47,801 bases of DNA from Aphodosoma sp045600865 (lineage in GTDB: Bacteria; Bacteroidota; Bacteroidia; Bacteroidales; Paludibacteraceae), in contig JAZRYS010000275.1 of NCBI GenBank assembly GCA_045600865.1, forward strand, positions 1-47,801, in the 5' to 3' direction. A program made the translations under genes and the position numbers. Of the stretch, positions 9,275 to 17,776 are shown one piece after another (the first letter of the stretch is position 1; every line of letters starts with the position of its first letter). The notes below the pieces were generated by a model. It did not search any database. It was not told the origin of the DNA and saw only the letters and a program-made list of their open reading frames with translations.

Positions 9275-10045
9275 CTATCTTTTGAGGATTCCTCTTGAAG
9301 AATCCTTGATAAACAGCGTGATTTCATCTCTTTCGGCTGATGCTGGCAACTCTGTCAGAATTTTCTCCATTGCGTCTGTTGTGTTCAATCCCGAGTTGAA
9401 TAACAGCCTGTAGATGTCCTGGATGTGGTTTATCTGCTCATTGGTGAAACCACGTCTTCTCAGTCCGATAGAGTTTGTCCCGGCATACGAGATGGGATCG
9501 CGTCCTGCCATAATGTAAGGGGGCAAATCCTTGTTTACTCTTGAACCACCCTGTAACATTACGTGACGGCCTATGTGTGTGAACTGGTGAACCAGAGATC
9601 CTCCACCAAGAACGGCAAAGTCGTCAATGTGACATTCCCCTGCCAATTGCACGGCATTACTCATTATTATGTTGTTGCCTAAGACGCAGTCGTGAGCAAC
9701 GTGGCAGTAAGCCATGATAAGACAATTGTTTCCTATCACTGTCTTGTCCTTGGAAGCGGTTCCTCTATGAATTGTAACGCATTCACGGATATTGCAGTTG
9801 TCTCCAATAATGACCTCTGTCTTCTCGCCTTTGAATTTAAGGTCTTGTGGTATGGCACCTATAACTGCTCCTGGAAAGACAGTACAGTTTTCACCAATTG
9901 TGACATTTTCAAAGATTGTCACGTTGCTGCAGATGTGTGTGCCTGCACCAATTTTCACGTTCTTGTCAATTGTCACAAATGGATCCACGACAACGTTTGA
10001 TGCCAATTGTGCGTCAGGATGCACAAATGATAATGGTTGAGTCAT
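9275..10045 (-). CDS. lpxA: UDP-N-acetylglucosamine acyltransferase
   Basis: LpxA catalyses the first step of lipid A synthesis, transfer of a 3-hydroxyacyl chain from ACP to the 3-OH of UDP-GlcNAc, in the cytoplasm. The 256-residue length is normal. The N-terminal two thirds show left-handed beta-helix hexapeptide repeats (I-G-x-x-x-x pattern). The signature 'HVAHDC' places the catalytic base at His118 (equivalent to His125 of E. coli), and the C-terminal helical acyl-ACP-binding domain follows. It is the last gene of the operon Wzz-like-lpxD-lpxC-lpxA, 32 nt after lpxC. Confidence 0.96.
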   Translation of the reverse strand: MTQPLSFVHPDAQLASNVVVDPFVTIDKNVKIGAGTHICSNVTIFENVTIGENCTVFPGAVIGAIPQDLKFKGEKTEVIIGDNCNIRECVTIHRGTASKDKTVIGNNCLIMAYCHVAHDCVLGNNIIMSNAVQLAGECHIDDFAVLGGGSLVHQFTHIGRHVMLQGGSRVNKDLPPYIMAGRDPISYAGTNSIGLRRRGFTNEQINHIQDIYRLLFNSGLNTTDAMEKILTELPASAERDEITLFIKDSSRGILKR

Positions 10046-10077
10046 ATTTTGTTGCTCTGTTTTTCTGTTTTTAATGT

Positions 10078-10977
10078 TTAAATTTGCCTGATTGTCTTCA
10101 ACAGTTTCTTTGCCACCTCTGTGTTTACCCCATGACCAGGCTTGATGGCACTGATTTTTCCACGGATAGGCATTCCTATCAGGTAAAGGTCTCCTATTAA
10201 GTCAAGGAGTTTGTGTCTCGCAGGTTCATTGTCAAATTTCAATGGGCCATTCAGATAGCCTAAGTCAGATGGATTTTCCACCTTTTCGCCATAAAACCCT
10301 GCTATTTTGTTTAAATTATCCAGCGAAGTTTCCTTGTCGTAGATGACGAGGGCATTCTTGAGGTCGCCTCCTTTGATTAGGCCAGACATTACCAACTGCT
10401 CTATCTCTCGTACAAAGACGAATGTGCGGCAACTTGCTATCTCTTCGCTGAATTTGTTGAGACCATGGAGAGTAGCCTTCTGAGCTTTGAGAACAGGTGA
10501 ATTGAAGTCAATCCCCACCTCTATATCGAAGTCGCTGCTTGGCTCAAAGGTGATTTCTGAGTTGCCTATTTGAAACTTCATGGTTTCAGTCACAACTAAT
10601 TCTTTTCTTTCTGCATCCTGCTCTTTTACACCTGCTTTCTTCAACTCTTCAACGTATGGCATTGCAGAACCATCCAATATCGGGAATTCTGGCGCGTTTA
10701 CTTCTATAATACAGTTGTCTATGCCGAATGCAGCCAGTGCAGCCATGCAATGCTCTATTGTTGATACACGGCAATCTCCTTTTTGCAGTACTGTCCCTCT
10801 TTCTGTGGCAGTGACATATTCAGCGGATGCCTTTATCTCTTCCCCTAAATCCACTCGGCGTATCACTATGCCGCTACCTAATTCTGTTGGTCTTGCGTGC
10901 AGCATTATCTGCATACCAGTGTGCAGACCTTTACCTTCCAGAGTGAATTCCCCACCTATAGTATGTTGCCTCATCAC
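10078..10977 (-). CDS. lpxC: UDP-3-O-acyl-N-acetylglucosamine deacetylase, not fused to FabZ
   Basis: LpxC is the committed, zinc-dependent deacetylase of lipid A synthesis. The 299-residue product keeps all zinc and catalytic positions: H76 ('STIEHCMAAL'), H255 and D259 ('RHKLLDLIGD') and H282 ('KPGHGVN'), with spacings equal to E. coli LpxC. In most Bacteroidetes this protein is a fusion of about 460 residues with a C-terminal FabZ dehydratase. Here it stops straight after the LpxC domain (L-L-K-T-I-R-Q-I) and lpxA follows 32 nt later, so no FabZ is encoded at this locus. The start is GTG at 10977 (4-bp GTGA overlap with the lpxD stop) or the next codon, ATG at 10974. Confidence 0.95.
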   Translation of the reverse strand: MMRQHTIGGEFTLEGKGLHTGMQIMLHARPTELGSGIVIRRVDLGEEIKASAEYVTATERGTVLQKGDCRVSTIEHCMAALAAFGIDNCIIEVNAPEFPILDGSAMPYVEELKKAGVKEQDAERKELVVTETMKFQIGNSEITFEPSSDFDIEVGIDFNSPVLKAQKATLHGLNKFSEEIASCRTFVFVREIEQLVMSGLIKGGDLKNALVIYDKETSLDNLNKIAGFYGEKVENPSDLGYLNGPLKFDNEPARHKLLDLIGDLYLIGMPIRGKISAIKPGHGVNTEVAKKLLKTIRQI

Positions 10978-11999
10978 TTGTCTTTCAGTTTTTTTTCGAC
11001 TTCATTGAGCCTGTCCCAGATGTCAGGCAGATTTTTGAGAGCTACGAAACTTCTCCTGAATCCGTGAATCTCCTGCTCTGGATAACCTGCGTATGTGCCT
11101 TGTTGCCGTATTGTTCCAGCAATACCTGTCTTTGCCCCAAATTTGCTGCCAGCAGCTATGGTTATGTGACCGACAACCCCACACTGACCACCAAAAATGC
11201 AATGCTCACCAATTTTTGTGCTTCCTGCTATGCCTGTCTGAGCGGCCATTGCTGAATGTTCACCCACAATAACATTGTGCGCTATGTCGCACAGGTTGTC
11301 TATCTTGCATCCTTTGTGAACTATTGTTGAACCCATGGTAGCACGGTCAACGACAGTGTTAGCTCCTATCTCAACGTCATCTTCGATTATTACATTGCCG
11401 AGTTGAGGTATCTTGTTGAAGCGGCCTTCAGCGTCTGGGGCAAAACCAAATCCGTCAGAACCTACCACTGCACCAGCATGAATTATGCAGTGATTGCCGA
11501 TGTGACAGTCTGGATATACTGTCGAATTGGCGTACAGAATCGTCTCTTCTCCAATTTTTACGTTGTCGTCTATGAATACATGAGGATATATTCTGGCACC
11601 ATCTTTAATTTCTGTGTTGGCACCAATAACTGCGTATGCTCCTATATATACCAGATCACCTATCTTGGCGGTTGGATCTATCTGCGCTGTGGAATGAATG
11701 CCTTTTTTCTTTGGTTTTAGTGAATCAGCCAACTGAAGCAGCTGTGCTAATGCTTCGTACGCATTTTTGACGCGTATGAGCGTCGGAGTGGCCTGTTCGG
11801 CTACGAAATCTTCATCTATAAGTACAGCAGACGCTTTTGTGGTATACAAATAATGTGTATATTTCGGATTGGATAGAAATGTGAGTTTGCCTTCCGTAGC
11901 CTCTTCTATCTTTCCAAAATCGTTGAGGATGATTGTCTCATCACCATCAACACGGCCATGCAGGAAATCTGCAATCTGCTTGGTGGTAAATTGCATCAT
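10974..11999 (-). CDS. lpxD: UDP-3-O-acylglucosamine N-acyltransferase
   Basis: LpxD adds the second 3-hydroxyacyl chain to the deacetylated UDP-glucosamine intermediate made by LpxC. The 341-residue protein has an N-terminal uridine-binding domain (about 1-100, 'GKLTFLSNPKY'), a long hexapeptide-repeat beta-helix, the catalytic histidine H241 in 'DIAHNV', and a C-terminal helix ('LPDIWDRLNEVEKKLKDK'). Its start overlaps the stop of the upstream Wzz-like gene by 4 bp and its stop overlaps the lpxC start, so three genes are translationally coupled. Confidence 0.96.
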   Translation of the reverse strand: MMQFTTKQIADFLHGRVDGDETIILNDFGKIEEATEGKLTFLSNPKYTHYLYTTKASAVLIDEDFVAEQATPTLIRVKNAYEALAQLLQLADSLKPKKKGIHSTAQIDPTAKIGDLVYIGAYAVIGANTEIKDGARIYPHVFIDDNVKIGEETILYANSTVYPDCHIGNHCIIHAGAVVGSDGFGFAPDAEGRFNKIPQLGNVIIEDDVEIGANTVVDRATMGSTIVHKGCKIDNLCDIAHNVIVGEHSAMAAQTGIAGSTKIGEHCIFGGQCGVVGHITIAAGSKFGAKTGIAGTIRQQGTYAGYPEQEIHGFRRSFVALKNLPDIWDRLNEVEKKLKDK

Positions 12000-12928
12000 T
12001 TTGTCAGTAAGAAGTTTTTAATGTTGGCCCAATATTTAATCAACAGAGAAATAAGTATGCCTAACACAAAGCCAGAGCAAAGTCCAATAATGTATTTTTC
12101 TTTTGGAAGAATCGAGTCAATATAAAAATGTGTCTGAAAGTTGATTACGTCTGGATTTTCTGCCAACTCATTTTCCAGATAATGTTTCTCGCGTATCAGC
12201 CCAAGCATTTCGTCATAGATGAGCTGGCCTTTCCTTTCTTTGACCTTCTCATTGAATATCTCAATCTTTGGCGTTTCCGAGAAATAATAGTGAGACAAGA
12301 AACTATCCGATCTCTGAATTTCGTGTTTTACATACTCAAGTCGTTCCCTCATTGCCTCTTTGTGCCGTTTGTCAGGTATGCTGAACTGGTCTTGGCTATT
12401 GAACCATAGTATCAGACTTCGTTCGAGACTGTAGAAGTCGTAGCAACCTTGCAGGTTGACTCGAATTGTCAGATGATCGGGCATTACCATACTGAGAGTG
12501 TCTGTGTATTCAACGCTGCCTTCTTTGTCAATGTAGTCTGCATTTGCATCGAATTTGGCATCTATGACATTGTATGTATAGAAACCGCGCATTGCCAATT
12601 GAACAGAATCTGGTAATCCAAAAACGTCTCTCTTTGTTTCGTATGATTGAGACAGATATGACAATAATCCTTCTTCAATAATCTGTTTCATGCGTGGCAT
12701 GAATGTGATGGTTGCTTGTCCGTGATAACGGGTGAATTTTGGTTTTGTCCACATTCTTGCTGCAAACAAGCCAAGTGCAACACATATTATCATCACGTAC
12801 CAATAACGGAAACAGAGACGAATCAAGCGAAGCACTATTTCTAAAATCCATTTGAATAAGGAAACTAATTTATTGTAAACCAGGCGAGTAAAGTCAAAAA
12901 GGTTCATGTTGTCGTAGTTGTTGTCCAT
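11996..12928 (-). CDS. Wzz/chain-length-determinant-like two-TM membrane protein
   Basis: This 310-residue protein has one TM helix near residues 42-59 ('MIICVALGLFAARMW') and another near 279-297 ('YIIGLCSGFVLGILISLLI'). Between them is a periplasmic domain of about 220 residues with charged helices. That topology is typical of Wzz/PCP polysaccharide co-polymerases, although the motif match is weak. An amphipathic 40-residue N-terminal cytoplasmic extension is unusual. It heads the lipid A operon and overlaps lpxD by 4 bp, which suggests a link between O-antigen or capsule length control and lipid A production. It could instead be an unrelated envelope protein. Confidence 0.55.
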   Translation of the reverse strand: MDNNYDNMNLFDFTRLVYNKLVSLFKWILEIVLRLIRLCFRYWYVMIICVALGLFAARMWTKPKFTRYHGQATITFMPRMKQIIEEGLLSYLSQSYETKRDVFGLPDSVQLAMRGFYTYNVIDAKFDANADYIDKEGSVEYTDTLSMVMPDHLTIRVNLQGCYDFYSLERSLILWFNSQDQFSIPDKRHKEAMRERLEYVKHEIQRSDSFLSHYYFSETPKIEIFNEKVKERKGQLIYDEMLGLIREKHYLENELAENPDVINFQTHFYIDSILPKEKYIIGLCSGFVLGILISLLIKYWANIKNFLLTK

Positions 12929-12957
12929 GCGTAATTTTTTTATTTATAAATTTCGTG

Positions 12958-12987
12958 CAAAGTTACAAAAAAACAGCCAAACGAAAG
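12958..12987 (-). promoter_or_regulatory. Promoter for the Wzz-like-lpxD-lpxC-lpxA operon
   Basis: On the minus strand TAACTTTG (12958-12965) is a strong -7 box, about 30 nt before the ATG at 12928. A weak -33 (CTTTCG) lies near 12982-12987. It overlaps the terminator of the upstream M20 gene, so one transcript ends where the next begins. Confidence 0.6.
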
Positions 12988-13008
12988 GTATTATTTGACT
13001 GTTTTTTT
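12967..13008 (-). terminator. Intrinsic terminator after the M20 peptidase gene
   Basis: An inverted repeat (12967-12981 / 12994-13008) of 15 bp with one mismatch ends in a run of seven T on the minus strand. It separates the C1-tex-M20 operon from the lipid A operon. Confidence 0.7.
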
Positions 13009-13022
13009 TCAGATGGTAATTT

Positions 13023-14375
13023 TTAGAGATTTCGATAAAAGCCAACGACAGCAACAATGCCGTTTTCGAACACTTCGAGGTCCATGTTCTCGTTAGGAGA
13101 ATGTATCGCATTGCTCTCTAATCCAAAGCCCATGAGGACTGTTTTGACGCCTAATACCTGTTCGAAAGTTGAGATGATAGGAATTGAACCTCCGCGGCGT
13201 GCTGCCAATGGCTTTTTGCCGAATGCCTGCTCGAACCCTTTCTCTGCTGCCTTGTATGGTGCCCAGTCGATAGGGCAGACATAACCCTGTCCTCCGTGCA
13301 TAGGTGTAACTTTCATTTTCACGCTCTTAGGGGCAATGCTCTCGATGTATTTCACGAATGCTTCTGAAATCTCGTGATGGTCTTGGTTCGCCACAAGTCG
13401 GCAAGAGACCTTGGCGTATGCCTTGGATGGCAATACGGTCTTGCTTCCCTCGCCTGTATGACCGCCCCAGATTCCGCAGATGTCGAACGATGGACGGCAT
13501 GAGTTGCGTTCAAGGGTAGAGTAGCCCTCTTCGCCTTCAACTTCCTCAACATCAATAGCTTTCTTGTATTTTTCAAGGTCAAAAGGTATCTGTTTTATCA
13601 TCTCACGCTCAGCCTCTGGCACTGGCAATACCTTGTCGTAGAATCCTGGAATGGTGACTCTGCCGTTCTCGTCAGTTATCTTTGCCAACATCTGGCATAG
13701 TTTGTTGATAGGGTTTGCAACTGCTCCTCCGAAATGTCCTGAATGCAGGTCACGGTTAGGACCTGTCACCTCTATCTCCCAGTATGCCAAGCCTCTCAGA
13801 CCTGTGGTCAACGAAGGGGTGTCTTTGCCTATCATGCTGGTGTCCGAGACAAGGATGAAATCTGATTTCAGCAACTCTTTGTTCTTCTTGCAGAAAGCCT
13901 CAAGTGATGGAGAACCAATCTCTTCCTCGCCTTCAAAGATGAACTTGACGTTGCATTTCAATTCGCCCATCTTGTTCATGTATTCAAAGGCTTTTACCTG
14001 AATCATAGCCTGTCCTTTGTCATCGTCTGCACCACGTGCATAGAGGCGGCCGTCACGAATGTCAACTTTGAAAGGGTCGCTTTTCCATAACTCAAGTGGT
14101 GCGACTGGCATCACGTCATAGTGCGAATAGACGAGCACTGTAGGCAGTCCTTCGCCAACTTTCTTTTCTCCATAAACTATTGGATTGCCGTCACTCTCCA
14201 TAGGTGTCGCCTTGTCGGCACCTGCTGCAACGAGCAGTTCGCACCAACGCTGTGCACACCTCATCATGTCTGGCTTGTGCTCCATTTCTGCTGATATCGA
14301 AGGGATTTCAATCAGCGAACCCCATTCTGAGACAATCCTGTCCCAATTCTGTTTAATGTAATCTCTTATTTCCAT
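13023..14375 (-). CDS. M20-family dipeptidase / peptidase
   Basis: A 450-residue zinc peptidase of the M20 (PepV/CNDP-like) family that hydrolyses dipeptides or small peptides, most likely in the cytoplasm since no signal peptide is seen. Metal and catalytic motifs are intact: H85 in 'YSHYDVMP', the 'GADDDKG' loop (117-119), 'FEGEEEIGSPS' (148-152, general base and metal Glu) and a late 'SNAIHSPNE' metal histidine. The dimerisation (lid) domain is inserted at about 185-340. It lies 14 nt after tex and is the last gene of a C1 peptidase-tex-M20 operon, followed by a clear terminator. Substrate range is not determinable here. Confidence 0.93.
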   Translation of the reverse strand: MEIRDYIKQNWDRIVSEWGSLIEIPSISAEMEHKPDMMRCAQRWCELLVAAGADKATPMESDGNPIVYGEKKVGEGLPTVLVYSHYDVMPVAPLELWKSDPFKVDIRDGRLYARGADDDKGQAMIQVKAFEYMNKMGELKCNVKFIFEGEEEIGSPSLEAFCKKNKELLKSDFILVSDTSMIGKDTPSLTTGLRGLAYWEIEVTGPNRDLHSGHFGGAVANPINKLCQMLAKITDENGRVTIPGFYDKVLPVPEAEREMIKQIPFDLEKYKKAIDVEEVEGEEGYSTLERNSCRPSFDICGIWGGHTGEGSKTVLPSKAYAKVSCRLVANQDHHEISEAFVKYIESIAPKSVKMKVTPMHGGQGYVCPIDWAPYKAAEKGFEQAFGKKPLAARRGGSIPIISTFEQVLGVKTVLMGFGLESNAIHSPNENMDLEVFENGIVAVVGFYRNL

Positions 14376-14389
14376 AATTCAACATGATG

Positions 14390-16477
14390 TTAATTTTCAA
14401 TTATCAAAGAAATTCTATTTCTCTCATAGTCTATCCCGGCAACCTTCACCACTATTCTCTGGTCAACGGCAAGCGTTTTCCCTCTTGGAATCTTGGATAT
14501 GTGTATCAAGCCGTTTGTGTGGATGCCTATGTCGACGAAAGCCCCGAAGTTAGTCACATTGGTGATAATTCCGTTGAGTACGAGTCCTTCATATAGGTCG
14601 CCAATCTGCTTGATGTTAGGGTCGAAACTCCACTCCTCAATTTGCGTTCTCGGGTCGCGTCCTGGTTTCTCAAGCTCCTGCATAATATCTGTCAGGGTCT
14701 CCATTCCCAACCCCTGTTCGGCATTCAGGTATCTTCTCACGTCTATCTTCTCACGCAATTCTCGTTTTTCCATCAGTTGTTCCACTGTCGCCCCAACCTC
14801 TTTAGCCATCTTCTCGACAACGGCATAGCGTTCCGGGTGGACAGCCGACCTGTCCAATGGATATGCGGCTTCGTGGATTCTCAGGAAACCTGCCGACTGT
14901 TCAAAAGCCTTAGGCCCCATCAGAGGCACTTTCTTCAGTTGTGCACGACTCTCGAAAGCTCCGTTCTCGTCACGGTATTTCACAATGTTCTCAGCCAACT
15001 TCGGTCCAATGCCTGCAACGTAAGTCAGCAGTTGTTTCGAGGCATTGTTCACCTCTACGCCTACGCTGTTCACACACGACATAACTGTCTCGTCCAGCGC
15101 ACGTTTCAGCATTGCCTGGTCAACGTCATGCTGGTATTGCCCAACGCCAATGCTCTTTGGGTCAATCTTCACAAGTTCTGCCAGAGGGTCCATCAGCCTG
15201 CGACCTATGCTCACTGCTCCACGCACTGTCACGTCATAGTCTGGAAACTCTTCGCGTGCCACCTCCGAGGCTGAATAAATACTTGCACCACTCTCCGAAA
15301 CTACAAACACAGGCATCTTCTCTTTGAAAGGAATGTCTCTCACCATAGCCTCTGTCTCGCGTGATGCTGTGCCGTTGCCTATGGCTATAGCCTCCATTTT
15401 GTATCTTTTACACAGCTCAAGCACTCTCTCGCCAGCTGTTATATTTCTCAGATTCACAACGTCGTGGTGCAGCAGCTGACCCTGAGCGTCAAGGCATACA
15501 ATCTTGCAACCTGTTCTGAAACCAGGGTCTATGCCCATCACTCGCTTCTGACCTAACGGAGATGCCAACAGCAGCTGGCGCAGGTTCGTCTGGAACACCC
15601 AGACAGCCTCCTCGTCGGCTTTCTGTTTTGACGATGCTGCAAATTCTGTCTCAATCGAAGGTTGCAGCAGCCGCTTGTAACCATCTTCGACAGCCTCTTT
15701 TATCACCCGGTTATTGTTGTTTCCAGGGCGGGCAAAGATGTTGCCTAATTTCATCACAGCCTCTTCCTCTTCAATAAGAATCTGCACCCTCAGCACCTTT
15801 TCTGCCTCTCCTCTGCGCATTGCCAAAAGTGCATGCGAAGGACAGCGGTTCAGGCTGAAACGCTTGTCGAAATAGTCACGGTATTTCATCACTATCTCGT
15901 CTGGCACCTCCTTGCACGAACCTTTCTTCGACTCAATCCAAGCCACTCTTCGGTACATTCCGCGGATTGTGTTTCGTGCCCCTTCATGTTCGCTTACCCA
16001 TTCGGCTATGATATCTTTTGCTCCCTGTTCATCCTCTTCGGTCCAAACTCCACGTTGTGCGTTTCGCTCGTCACCAAGGGTATATCGTCCACCGCTCATG
16101 ATGATTTTTGCCAATGGCTCACATCCCTTTTCGCGTGCAACTGTTGCGCGTGTGCGACGTTTCTGCTTGAAGGGCAGATAGATATCTTCAATCTCCGTCT
16201 CGTTCCACGACTCCTCGATTCTTTTCTTCAGTTCGTCTGTCAGCTTTCCCTGCTTTTCGATAGCATCAAGAATGAACTCTTTCCGTTTTGCGAGAGTCTG
16301 CAGGCGTTCCAGCTGGTGGGCAATCTCGGAAATCTGCACCTCGTCCAATCCTCCGGTTGCCTCTTTTCTGTAGCGTGCAATGAAAGGTATAGTGCAACCA
16401 TCGCCGAGCAAAGCAATGGTCTCTGCCACCTGCCGCTCGGCGATGCCCGTAATTGTTGATATTAGTGTTTCAAACAT
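14390..16477 (-). CDS. tex: Tex-family RNA-binding transcription accessory protein
   Basis: The 695-residue protein has the full Tex architecture: an N-terminal helical Tex_N region ('ETIALLGDGCTIPFIARYRKE'), a YqgF/RNase H-like domain ('VMGIDPGFRTGCKIV', about 315-450), helix-hairpin-helix repeats ('LLTYVAGIGPKLAENIV') and a C-terminal S1 domain ('LVLNGIITNVTNFGAFVDIG'). Tex proteins bind nucleic acid and influence transcription and toxin expression in several bacteria. It starts 6 nt after the C1 peptidase stop and is followed 14 nt later by the M20 peptidase gene. Length is slightly shorter than E. coli YhgF, as in other Bacteroidetes. Confidence 0.95.
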   Translation of the reverse strand: MFETLISTITGIAERQVAETIALLGDGCTIPFIARYRKEATGGLDEVQISEIAHQLERLQTLAKRKEFILDAIEKQGKLTDELKKRIEESWNETEIEDIYLPFKQKRRTRATVAREKGCEPLAKIIMSGGRYTLGDERNAQRGVWTEEDEQGAKDIIAEWVSEHEGARNTIRGMYRRVAWIESKKGSCKEVPDEIVMKYRDYFDKRFSLNRCPSHALLAMRRGEAEKVLRVQILIEEEEAVMKLGNIFARPGNNNNRVIKEAVEDGYKRLLQPSIETEFAASSKQKADEEAVWVFQTNLRQLLLASPLGQKRVMGIDPGFRTGCKIVCLDAQGQLLHHDVVNLRNITAGERVLELCKRYKMEAIAIGNGTASRETEAMVRDIPFKEKMPVFVVSESGASIYSASEVAREEFPDYDVTVRGAVSIGRRLMDPLAELVKIDPKSIGVGQYQHDVDQAMLKRALDETVMSCVNSVGVEVNNASKQLLTYVAGIGPKLAENIVKYRDENGAFESRAQLKKVPLMGPKAFEQSAGFLRIHEAAYPLDRSAVHPERYAVVEKMAKEVGATVEQLMEKRELREKIDVRRYLNAEQGLGMETLTDIMQELEKPGRDPRTQIEEWSFDPNIKQIGDLYEGLVLNGIITNVTNFGAFVDIGIHTNGLIHISKIPRGKTLAVDQRIVVKVAGIDYERNRISLIIEN

Positions 16478-16483
16478 TTGTCT

Positions 16484-17692
16484 TTATTTAATTCCAAGCT
16501 TCTTGAGAATTGCCTTTGGCACTGCTTTCTTGTTTACTACGATGTTTATGGTTTTGTACTGCACGAAAGCGTCGCTTGCATACCATACGCCATTGTATTT
16601 GCCCGCATTTCCCCACGAGTTCTTTACGATGAAATACTGTTTGCCATTTTGGTCTTTTGCGTAACCGTAGAGCAACATTCCGTGGTCGTCGGTTGTCTCC
16701 CAGTTCTCGAAGCCTTGCTGGCGCATTTCCTGAGTGATTTCCATCTCTGGCAATGGACGTTCGGTATATTTCATCTTCTTCTCGACATTGCTCATTCCGA
16801 GCCAGTGAGCCATATCTGAGCCCATCTCTTGTGCTGATTTCATCTCGTCTGGCACTACTGCGACACCCTGACGTGAGAAACCTGCCTCTGAAACGTCAGC
16901 ACCCCATGCTACTGTATAGCCGTTGTCTATTGCATTGTGGATGACCTCCATGAACTCGTTGAGTGGCAAGTTGTACGACATGGAATGACGCCAATTGTCT
17001 TCAATCTCGATTGCAAATGGTTCGTGGAATGGGTGATGTGTGAATGATGTGAGTGAGATGTAATCGTCAGCGTTTACTCCGAGATAATCTCTGAACGACA
17101 TTGGAGTGTATTTCTTGCCTTCATATTCGAATTCTTCAGGGCACTCGCCGAGATATGCGTCGTAGATGCCTTTGAAAGCGATTTTCCATGATGGAGTGAG
17201 CCTTGTCATGTTGCTATTGACGATTGCGTCAAGGAATGCACGTGAGACGGCGTCAAGTTCCTTGTGTACTGGCAGTGTGTCGCCTGCGCTCTGACCATAT
17301 TTGATGCCAGGCATTGCTGATTGTGGTACGAGTCCATGATGACGGAGAAGGTCCATTGCATCAGCAAAAGCACCACCAGGGGCGAAAGTTGCGTTTCCGT
17401 GTAGCCTTACGAACAGGTCTGCCCTCTCGCGCATAGCCCAGCTTACAAGATACATCTCCGAAAGGTCAACCGTAATGCCTTTCTCTCTCAGAATCTCAGC
17501 CTCAAGGAAACCCATTGACGAGAACGACCAGCAGGTTGACGACCTGTGTTGGTCTTTCACTGATGTGATTGGAATCTCTTTCACTGTCGTGAACTGGAAA
17601 CCTTCATTCTTAGGCTCTTCTTTCTTTGCCTCTTGAGCCATCAGCCCAAGGCTCAATCCTGCAAATGCAAGTGCTAATAATGCTTTTTTCAT
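16484..17692 (-). CDS. Exported C1-family cysteine peptidase (aminopeptidase C / bleomycin hydrolase-like)
   Basis: The 402-residue papain-fold peptidase has an intact catalytic set: Cys54 in 'SSTCWSFSSMGFLE', a His near residue 337 in 'DDHGMLLYGYA' and an Asn near 358 in 'VKNSWG'. A signal peptide precedes it (MKKALLALAFAGLSLGLMAQ), so unlike cytosolic PepC it should work in the periplasm or outside the cell. The ATG at 17692 is preferred to the frame opening at 17758 because the signal peptide starts here and a promoter -7 box lies at 17724-17731. It is the first gene of an operon with tex and an M20 peptidase, a combination that suggests peptide breakdown. Confidence 0.9.
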   Translation of the reverse strand: MKKALLALAFAGLSLGLMAQEAKKEEPKNEGFQFTTVKEIPITSVKDQHRSSTCWSFSSMGFLEAEILREKGITVDLSEMYLVSWAMRERADLFVRLHGNATFAPGGAFADAMDLLRHHGLVPQSAMPGIKYGQSAGDTLPVHKELDAVSRAFLDAIVNSNMTRLTPSWKIAFKGIYDAYLGECPEEFEYEGKKYTPMSFRDYLGVNADDYISLTSFTHHPFHEPFAIEIEDNWRHSMSYNLPLNEFMEVIHNAIDNGYTVAWGADVSEAGFSRQGVAVVPDEMKSAQEMGSDMAHWLGMSNVEKKMKYTERPLPEMEITQEMRQQGFENWETTDDHGMLLYGYAKDQNGKQYFIVKNSWGNAGKYNGVWYASDAFVQYKTINIVVNKKAVPKAILKKLGIK

Positions 17693-17723
17693 AATTATTT
17701 TGTGTTTTGTTTTTTTCGGGTTG

Positions 17724-17755
17724 CAAAGGTACGACAAAATCACGACATCGCCAAG
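17724..17755 (-). promoter_or_regulatory. Promoter for the C1 peptidase-tex-M20 operon
   Basis: TACCTTTG on the minus strand (17724-17731), with an imperfect -33 CTTG (17752-17755) 20 nt upstream. The leader to the ATG is about 30 nt. Confidence 0.6.
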
Positions 17756-17776
17756 CATTTTGCCTTTTATTTTTAA

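Noticed and set aside
14642..15274. Plus-strand frame of 210 codons inside tex
   Set aside because: It is antisense to the conserved Tex protein and encodes no recognisable domain.
15833..16459. Plus-strand frame of 208 codons opposite the tex N-terminus
   Set aside because: It is cysteine/phenylalanine-rich antisense reading with no support from homology or promoter.
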